Shown here piece after piece: positions 52,333 through 64,000 of a stretch of DNA of 64,000 nt. A program made the position numbers and the translations under genes. The stretch's first letter is position 1; each line of letters starts with the position of its first letter. Origin of the DNA: Blastocystis sp. Blastoise (lineage: Eukaryota > Sar > Bigyra > Opalinata > Blastocystidae). The notes under the pieces were generated by a model, which did no database searches, had not been told where the DNA came from, and saw nothing but the letters and a program-made list of their open reading frames with translations. The stretch is from contig JBBPEB010000014.1 in NCBI GenBank assembly GCA_039096225.1, forward strand, positions 1,251,501 to 1,315,500, written 5' to 3'.

Positions 52333-53629
52333 TTATTCGTTACTATTTTCATGTTGATGTTCTTTTAAGGTTTCTACAACTTTCTCAACATTAGCTTCAA
52401 GATAAAGACTAGTAGCTTCAACATAAACATTACCCTATATATTATAATATTATTTTAGACAATAATAAATAAATAATAAATATAATAAATAAATAATAAA
52501 TATAATAATAATAAATAATAAATATAATAAATATAATAATAATAACAAAAATACTTCAATATCTTGTACACTAGCTTCCATAAAATACTTTCGGCGATCT
52601 TTCTGAGTTAAATGACCTTTTACAATTACTAAATATAACATAATAATATATATATATATGCTAAAAACTAAAAATAATAAATATGACAATAAAAAATAAT
52701 AGAATGTATAATTAATAGAAGAAAAATGAAATAATAGATATACAAGTAGAATTAGCAAGTACAGGTTTTCTATAATTAATATTAAGATTGGCTGTAAATC
52801 CTCTTGGAGCTAAAAATGCAAATAAGATTCCAAAGTATTGATCTAACATAGCTGCTGTCGATCCTCCATGTGCAACACCTATATTTATAGAGTAATTAGG
52901 GATAAAATCAATTGTTATTATATATATATATATATATAGCGATTATATATATACCTGGATGACCACACATTTGATCTCCATAAGTAACAATCGCCCAACT
53001 ATATACATATTATAAACAATAATAATAATAATAATATATATATTAATATCATAAATAAAAGAAAATATACCATGCTTTCTTCTCATTATTAAAAAAACAA
53101 ATATAATTTTCAAAGAATAGAAATATGAATAGAATAAGATAAATAATACATTTTCAAAAAGATGTGGTTTTGCTAATGTATCATAGAGAAAGTTATTTTT
53201 AGGATCATACCAAGGCTTGGCGTGATCTAATTCAAAACCTTCTGTTTCACATAGAGAAACGTAAGGAATGACACGAGGATCTTTAAGATTATTCACTGGT
53301 CTAGAGTATATGTCATCTAACGATTCATCAGCATATATAGGATTTTGTTTCACATAATATACAAGTCCACCACAAGCAAGAATACCAAATACAGATGTTG
53401 TTAGAAACTTAGAAGAAACTCTATTCATCGTAGCTGCTGAAGAAAGAGCTCTTTTTGACTCATTCTATAAACAAAGTGATTTATTACTTAAATAATTCAT
53501 AATCTGTTGCCAACGATAAAACATAAAATTCAAAATCATTGCATATATATATATAATACATACATTAAAAACATTTTTGCAGATGCGTGGTATAAAACGT
53601 TTACACGAATAGGAAAAAGCACTAAACAT
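52333..53629 (-). CDS. Mitochondrial hotdog-fold acyl-CoA thioesterase (THEM4-like)
   Basis: Exon 1 (53629 downward) gives MFSAFSYSCKRFIPRI then CKNVF, an Arg/Lys-rich amphipathic mitochondrial presequence. It splices to NESKRALSSAATMNRVSSK and a short membrane segment TSVFGILACGGLVYYV. The catalytic part is spread over small exons: GDQMCGHPG, VAHGGSTAAMLDQYFG and PRGFTANLNINYRKPVLANST, followed by VKGHLTQKDRRKYFMEAS. The HGG motif and the central helix are typical of the 4HBT hotdog fold; the family hydrolyses acyl-CoA. Compared with THEM4/5 it has the same layout: N-terminal extension then hotdog domain. The gene is head to head with RecA over 191 bp. Confidence 0.7.
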
Positions 53630-53820
53630 GATACCAATACAAAACTAGTATAATGAATATAAAAATAGTATCTTTTGATCAAATCAATCAAAAAAGATTA
53701 TTTGTAAAGAAAAGCATTTCTTTTTCTTACTGGAAACAACTGAAGGCATTTCAGCCAATTCAACCCTTAGGTTTCATTTCTCATTCAGTTTTTTTCAGTT
53801 ATTTGCTTTTCTTTCTAAAT
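53630..53820. promoter_or_regulatory. Bidirectional promoter between two mitochondrial genes
   Basis: 191 bp separates the thioesterase and RecA start codons. An open frame runs through it on the plus strand, but the RecA start at 53821 gives a good presequence, so I treat the gap as promoter. Confidence 0.4.
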
Positions 53821-55854
53821 ATGCAGCGTTTATTATTCACATCACTTAAACGCATTAATTTCAAACCGATTCCATTAATTCAATCATCATTTATCCGGTT
53901 TCGATCCACAATGTATATATTAAACTCTATTAGCTTATATTATAAAGGAAGACATCAAAAGTCAAAACTATCGAGCCAAATGCTGTTAAGAGTGTTGCTC
54001 TTAATACCGCGTTAAAACAAATTGAAGCTCAATTTGGAAAAGGTGCTGTAATGAAGCTTGGAGATCGTGAACACTTAGAAATTCCCGTTATTAGTACGGG
54101 ATCTTTAACAGTGGATAAAGCATTAGGTAATTCTATAATTCTATATAAATCTACATAATTATAGGTATTTCTATAATTCTATATATATATATCTACATAA
54201 TTATAGGTATTTCTATAATTCTATAAATGTACATAATTATAGGTATTTTTATAATTCTATAAATGTACATAATTATAGGTATTTACGGACTCCCAAGAGG
54301 TAGAATTGTAGAAATATATGGTCCTGAAAGTAGTGGTAAAACTTCACTAGCACTGATGACTGTTGCTCAAGCTCAGAAAACTGGAGGATTATGTACATTT
54401 ATAGATGCAGGTATATTTGAAAAATATATAATTTAGGTTTAAAGTATTTAAAGTATTGTTTTTGTTTTATTATGAATATATGCGTTTTCATTTGTTGTTA
54501 AGAATCTATAAAAAAAATTGTTATTAGTTTATTTATATTATATATATATATAGAGCATGCTTTAGATCCTTCTTATGCTGAGAAACTAGGTGTTAATATA
54601 AAAGACTTATATATTTCTCAACCTGATAGTGGAGAACAAGCTTTAGAGATTTGTGATTCTTTGGTTCGTAGTGGAACTATGGATGTAATCGTCGTGGATT
54701 CGGTAGCTGCTCTTGTTCCTAAAGCAGAAGTAGAAGGATCCATGGGTGACCAACATATGGCATTACAAGTATACATATTATTTATAATTATTATATTATA
54801 TTATGTGTTATGTTATTGATAGATACAACTCTATTCATAGTGTTTTATATTTTATTAATATTTCATCTATTCATATTTATAACTAGTTAATATATTATTC
54901 TAATATATATTGATTATCATATATTTACGTTCTATCTATATATTTTCCTACTTTTAGGCTCGTTTGATGAGTCAAGCTCTTCGTAAATTAACAGGTTCTA
55001 TAAGTAAATCGAATACAGTATTAATCTTTATTAATCAAATAAGAAGTAAGGTTGGTGTTTTATTTGGAAGCCCTGAAGTCACTCCAGGAGGTAATGCCTT
55101 GAAGTTCTATTGCTCTATTCGAATGGATATTCGTAGAAAAACACAAATTAAACAAGGAGATGAAGTATGTAATTAGTATTAGTATCACTATATCGAGATT
55201 AAAATAAAATATATATATGTTTATTTTTATTTTTATTTATTTAATAAATTTTATGATATTTTATATGTTATATATATTTTATTAGATTATTGGATATGAA
55301 ACAACTGTAAAAGTGGTTAAAAACAAATGTTCTCCTCCCTTTAAAGTTGCTTCCTTTAATATGTTATTTGGAGAAGGAATAGATAAATATGGTGAGATCT
55401 TTGATATAGCTGTACAAGAAGGACTCATTAAAAAAAGTGGTTCATGGTTTAGTTATCAAGGTATATATATATATTATTTTATAATGATGAAAAGGATTCT
55501 AGAAATAATAGTTGCTTTAATAATAATAATAATATTATTATTAGAGTTTTATATTGTAATTATTATAAATGCTTGATTGAATTATATAATTATATATAGT
55601 AACTCTATTATTATTTATATATAGGTGAGAATTTATCTCAAGGTAGACCTCAAGGTATAAAATATTTAAAAGAGAATCCTGATTTTTATAATACATTGAT
55701 GCAAGCTATTAAGACACAATGGGCTACACCAGTGACTTCAACTGATACTAATATCAATAATAAAGGAGACAAAAATGATGAAGACTCTGTGTCTGAAGAA
55801 TTTTTACCTGAAACGACTGATCCTGATAACTCTGAATCAAGTGATAAACAATAA
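53821..55854 (+). CDS. Bacterial-type RecA recombinase, mitochondrial
   Basis: Exons at 53821-53912, 53948-54126, 54279-54411, about 54554-54768, 54959-55164, 55286-55460 and 55625-55854. Residues 1-30 ([18 protein letters not shown]...) are Arg/Ser-rich without acids, typical of a mitochondrial presequence. The core is plain Rec[20 protein letters not shown], Walker [61 protein letters not shown], and [20 protein letters not shown]. It closes around [15 protein letters not shown]. RecA forms filaments on single-stranded DNA and drives strand exchange. Eukaryotic RecA of this type occurs in plants and some amoebae as an organelle protein. The acidic tail is species specific. Confidence 0.9.
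54127..54278 (+). repeat. Intron of four tandem mini-introns, AG/GT junctions
   Basis: Units at 54127-54164 (38 bp), 54165-54206 (42), 54207-54242 (36) and 54243-54278 (36). Each starts GTAATT or GTATTT and ends ATAATTATAG, so they abut as TATAG/GTATTT. The flanking exon also starts GTATTT. Confidence 0.85.
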
Positions 55855-56559
55855 ATCATTTATAGATAACAATTATTTCGTTATATAGTTCTCATATAAA
55901 GTAGTGAATAGTTTGTATAGTTTTTTGCTATTGAAAACATCGTTGACACATGTTCACCCTCTAATTATTGGATATAAACATATGCGATTGATGTTTATCA
56001 AGAAAATGAAACTATTTCGTGTTTAATAAGAGGGAAAAACATTTTTTTTTCTAAATTACTCTCAAAAACTTGTTCGTACCATGATATTTGCAAACTCAAA
56101 GTCACTATTTATAATAAGAGACCGTTGCGAATGTAAAATATTAAAAAAAAACTCCATTCAACGACTATTCGAGAATAAAATCAGGAAAAAATCTTTTGCT
56201 ATGCGTATCACTGTGCGTCCTTTAAACGTAAGATACATCCCGTATGCATAAGATATAGATTGTATACGAGATTGAGATAAGAATGACGAGTTTATAAGTA
56301 TTGTTCTATTCAAGATAAATGATGATACTGAAATGTCATGTTAATTATAAGAAATCGAATTGGTCACTGTACATGTGGAACAATGAGTCATTCATGTCAG
56401 TTATTATCCAATAAAATTGTAGAATTACTATCATTCTATTGGATAAAAGTTGAGATTAACCATACATATAATCTGAAAATGGTGGTAACTAAAGGAGAAA
56501 CTTTTCACAATACAAAGTCTATTGTGGTTTTTAAACAATTGTTTTTTGTTAATAACAAA
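55855..56559. other. Intergenic region between RecA and beta-mannosidase
   Basis: About 700 bp, AT-rich. A frame open from 56338 reads into the mannosidase gene, but no conserved sequence precedes the signal peptide. Nothing else is seen. Confidence 0.5.
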
Positions 56560-60436
<3,877 letters not shown>

Positions 60437-60735
60437 AAGACATCGTTCTATTCACTAACAATGTTCTAATATTTCTATTTCGTTTTGTTCCACTAATTTA
60501 TTTTAATTTATTTTTTTTCAATTTTTAAAAATATTATTGCAAGGAATACAACAATATATTCTTCTCTATCTTTTGAAAACATTGTGTTCATTATTATTTT
60601 ACTCATAGAACGAAAATTCGTTGTCAAAACCCTTAAAACAACGTCACTTTTTGTGTTACCGTTTAATTTTCTTTTTCCTTTTTCTTATTTATAAAGAAAA
60701 TATCATTTGCTTTATTACTCTAATTTTATATAAAT

Positions 60736-62280
60736 ATGAGTAATAAACAAAATTATCACATTCCTACACGTTGGTTCATTGCGTCAGCATGTGGTGTATT
60801 GGCTGAATTCATAAATCTGCCTTTGGATCTTATAAAGGTACGTATGCAACTTGCAGGTGAAGGACAAATGTCTGCTGTTATGACATCTAAGAGTTCTAAT
60901 GCACTGAAAACAGCTGTAGGTGTTGTTAAGAAGGAAGGTATCAAATCATTATTCGCAGGTGGACATAGTGCTCTTGTCAGACAATTAGTGTGCAATGGAC
61001 TAGGAATAGGATTATATAAACCACTGAAAGACTATTTATTTGGTCGAAATGTGCGTAATACATTTGGTCAACGAGTTACTGTTTCTGTTATCACTGGATT
61101 TTTTGGTCAATTATTCACTTTACCTCTTGTATATATTAAAAATAAAAAATATGAAAATAAATAATAGATATGCTTATGTCAAAGAGCTTTAATCATTTTC
61201 TTTGTCATTCTATTCATTCTATTTTATATATTTTTATTCATTAAAATAACTCATTATTTTTCGTATATATATGTATATATATAAAGGATGTTGTAAAAGT
61301 CCGTATGCAAGCAGATGGTCGATTATTATATAAGGGTATATCTCCTCGCTATACTTCTATTTCTAATGCTATGGTCAATATACTTCGAACGGAGGGATGG
61401 AAGACGTTCTTTGTAGGGGCATATCCTGCTCTTATTCGATGTACATGTATGTCTATTAGCGGCGTAGCTTGCTACGATCAATCCAGAGAATTTATTAAAG
61501 GGTATATACTATTGTGATTATGATTAGATTTTTATATCTTTATTATGATTATGATTATATTTTTATTGTTATAATAATAACTAATATATAATATATAAGG
61601 AATCCTAGGACATGATGATATGAATAGTTTTTATTATCGAACAATATACAGTACATTTGCGTCCCTCATTAGTGGAATACTAACCACGTGCGTGTCGAAT
61701 CCATTTGATGTTATAAAAACAAGAATGATGAATCAAAGAAAAGTATATATAGAAATTTAAAATATTTATAATCATAATAATTTATTTTATTTATTAATAT
61801 TCTAGTAATCTTTTTATTATCTTCTCATAGTATTAATAATAATATATTATATCCAGATATTCTATTGTTCATTATATAAAAAATGATATACTGTATAAAA
61901 ACTCATGGGATTGCTTTATTAAAGTATTTTATTAAGGATTATTGGTTTTTGTTATATATATATATATATAGACTATTTAAATCTTAATTATATATATATA
62001 TAGACATTAACAAAAGAAGGACCTTTTGCTTTTGGAAAGGGATTTGGAGTAACTGTATTAAGAATTGTTATATATATATATATTTATCTATTATTATTAT
62101 TATATCTATAATCACTATTATAAATTAACTATATTATTCATTCACTATATTTTTATAATAATTAAATATAATACATATAATTATAAATCTATAACAATTC
62201 TAGTTCCTTGGCAATTTATATTCTTTAATACGACAGAGATTATGTCACGATATTTATTACATGATTCTCTAACTAGGTAG
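60736..62280 (+). CDS. Mitochondrial carrier (SLC25; UCP/dicarboxylate/oxoglutarate-type)
   Basis: Five exons or more. Three tandem carrier repeats: NLPLDLIKVRMQ, PLDVVKVRMQADG (split by an intron) and SNPFDVIKTRMMNQR, each the Px[DE]xxK/R signature. The second parts of repeats show VKKEGIKSLFAGGHSALVRQ, RTEGWKTFFVGAYPALIRC and TKEGPFAFGKGFGVTVLRIV. FKGxxPxxxR-like and PWQFIFFNTTE resemble UCP and SLC25A10/11 proteins. Such carriers sit in the inner membrane and exchange dicarboxylates or related anions; substrate cannot be fixed. In the third repeat the exon around 61866-61930 (YKNSWDCFIK) needs a phase shift that no canonical acceptor gives, so one boundary is uncertain. Confidence 0.75.
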
Positions 62281-62564
62281 TATTCATTGCCTATTTATAT
62301 TCATTTATGTACATTCCTTTAATGTATGGTTTTCTTTTCTTATTGTTAGATGTTTAATAGTAACATTCTGTGAGGTTTTGGACTATTTTAAATTGTGTTT
62401 TGTAATCTGTTATATATATATAAACTCTAAACATTTCTAATTATTTATTAAACAACAAAAAATGATATCATTATGTTAATTTAAATATAATATAAAAAGA
62501 CATAATATAAAGTTTTCATTAAAAAGCTATATATATTATTGATATTCAATATGAATAATTTAAT
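62281..62564. other. Intergenic region between convergent carrier and BTB-TLDc genes
   Basis: 284 bp, AT-rich. Only 3' flanks seen. Confidence 0.5.
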
Positions 62565-64000
62565 TTATTTTCTTCCCCAGACTTCATAATCTTCGACTAT
62601 AAAATAATTTGTAGATTTCATGTTATTTGTATTTACAAATAAAGAGTTCTTCTGAGGAGTATCTACAAAAGTAAATGATGACGCTTTGACCCAAGCATTA
62701 TTATTACTCGAATGACAATTATTCTCTATCGCTATATCAGTACCACCTCCAAATACAGGACCATAAGAAGAAGAACAATAGATACCTCTACCTTTACCAT
62801 TATGTAGATATTGAGTAGGAGGAATATTATGTTCATTACTTAAGGTAAATACAAATTCTTTAGAAGGAGACTTATCACAATTATATGTTTTTGATTCCCA
62901 ACTTTGATCTGTATATCCTCCAAATATATTTATGTGATTATCATGACCTTTATGTTTGATTATAGTTACTGTTTCTCCTTGATTATCACAATATTTATGA
63001 AATTCAGCAACAGAATAATTATGCTCACTTGCTCTATATATATTTATGTATATTAAGAAAATTATATGCATTATAAAATGTAATATATAAAAAAAATGAA
63101 ATTTTTTAAAAACAAAAATGAAATAATAATAATAATAAATAATATTAATAAAAATATATACCTAAATAATAGTTTCCATTTCTTTCCGAGTCCCATCCAA
63201 TTTTGTAGTTGATAATCCATCTCTTTATTAATAATAATGGAGTCTTTAAACTGTGGTTTTGTTTGTAAGCATTCATGAACTTCTTGTATTCCTTTATTAC
63301 CAAATAAATCATATAGTTCATCCTCAAATACTTTTCTATTAATATCTGTTAGTTTATCTTCTTCTATATCTATATATCCATTATTTATATATTCATAAAT
63401 ATAATCAATATAATCATATTTCTTTTCAATATATAAATTACTATTTGTATGGTTATAATTTAGATATCCATGATTGTTTTTATTAATATAAGAATACCAT
63501 ATTTCATTCTTAATCAAGTAAGCTTTTACAATAGTATCTTTCTTTCCATTTATTATCAAATCAACTTCATCACCTTCTTCGTATTTCTTTATCTTTCGAT
63601 CTCTTCTCTCTCTACAATCTAGTAAGGTAACAGGTGTTGGTAAATTACAAAACTCAAATAAATTTAAAATATCTAACTGCTCTTCGTATTCAAAAGAACT
63701 AAAATCAGTATCTTTACCATTCAAGTAATCCAATACGTAATAAACGGAGGCTTCATTTCCATCATAACCAACAAATATTGTTCCATCATCAGTTCGTAGT
63801 TCATCAGATCGTTGTTCGGATATATAAGAAAAGGGTATTGAGTCTAAAAGAGATTTCGATATTTTAAATATCGGTCCATTATTCGTAAAACGAATCAAAT
63901 CCATGTCATTATAACTAGACTCATCACTAGAACAAATATCAATGTTCGTTATTTCAGAATTATTCTTGTTTCCAACAGATTCACTAACTGAACTAGAAAG
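62565..64000 (-). CDS. BTB-TLDc protein (5' end outside window)
   Basis: Two exons on the minus strand: about 63160-64000 (open to the edge, so the start lies beyond the window) and 62565-63032. The first contains a BTB/KCTD-like fold: FTNNGPIFKISKSLLDSI, then EASVYYVLDYLNGKDTDF and LDILNLFEFCNLPTP. The second, joined by KWKLLFR-ASEHNYSVAEFHKYC, is a TLDc domain: GETVTIIKHKG, FGGYTDQSWESK, CSSSYGPVFGGGTDIAI and FIVEDYEVWGRK-stop. TLDc proteins in other eukaryotes protect against oxidative stress or bind V-ATPase; BTB-TLDc pairs are abundant in amoeboid protists. No Cys pattern suggests a zinc finger. Function is inferred from the domains. Confidence 0.75.

Noticed and set aside
53653-53820. 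Open frame upstream of and continuous with RecA
   Set aside because: The downstream ATG at 53821 gives a typical presequence, and the extra region overlaps the divergent promoter.
56338-56559. Upstream extension of beta-mannosidase
   Set aside because: The ATG at 56560 starts a clear signal peptide; the added residues have no conserved features.

Overview
The window looks like nuclear DNA of a single-celled eukaryote with a very AT-rich genome. Evidence: genes are broken by many short GT-AG introns, often pure TA or TTA/ATA microsatellite; proteins are typically eukaryotic (LSm2, Mediator subunit 7, ribosomal P0, NEMF/Rqc2, ceramide synthase, a telobox Myb protein); the standard genetic code fits. 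A mitochondrial bacterial-type RecA, an AT-AC minor-spliceosome intron and a BTB-TLDc protein would suit an amoebozoan or similar protist, but I cannot name the organism.

Layout. 1-3636 (+): 3' part of a HEAT-like protein, possibly PDS5. 4354-6532 (+): phospholipid scramblase family. 7534-9138 (+): TOM1/THH1-like seven-helix membrane protein. 9589-10391 (+): MED7. 10546-15175 (-): ZGRF1-like SF1 helicase. 15594-16083 (-): LSm2 with an AT-AC intron. 16824-21426 (-): large secreted, single-pass membrane protein. 22374-24737 (-): CTP synthase. 25482-31156 (+): TRF-like telomere-repeat-binding protein. 31863-33463 (-) and 34102-36211 (+): ceramide synthase and MBOAT lysophospholipid acyltransferase, head to head. 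36899-39427 (-) and 40537-41388 (+): divergent paralogues sharing an unrecognised P-x-[FY]-M-x-x-T repeat. 42671-43523 (-): TALE-like homeodomain protein. 44863-50057 (+): NEMF/Rqc2. 51161-52132 (+): P0. 52333-53629 (-) and 53821-55854 (+): hotdog thioesterase and mitochondrial RecA, head to head. 56560-60436 (+): secreted GH2 beta-mannosidase. 60736-62280 (+): mitochondrial carrier. 62565 to beyond 64000 (-): BTB-TLDc protein.

The gene set is mixed: genome maintenance (PDS5-like, ZGRF1, TRF-like, RecA), RNA and translation (LSm2, MED7, NEMF, P0), lipid metabolism (ceramide synthase, LPLAT, scramblase) and mitochondria (RecA, carrier, thioesterase). I found no rRNA, tRNA, transposon or CRISPR array.

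The points I find most unusual are: GC-rich palindromes built on CCGCGG concentrated in exons of a few genes; introns that are almost pure self-complementary TA repeat; a RecA intron made of four head-to-tail mini-introns with AG/GT junctions; the AT-AC intron in LSM2; the new repeat family at 37-41 kb; and a P0 protein lacking the usual C-terminal stalk peptide. Gene models are hand-spliced from the sequence, so exon boundaries in repeat-rich stretches are provisional.
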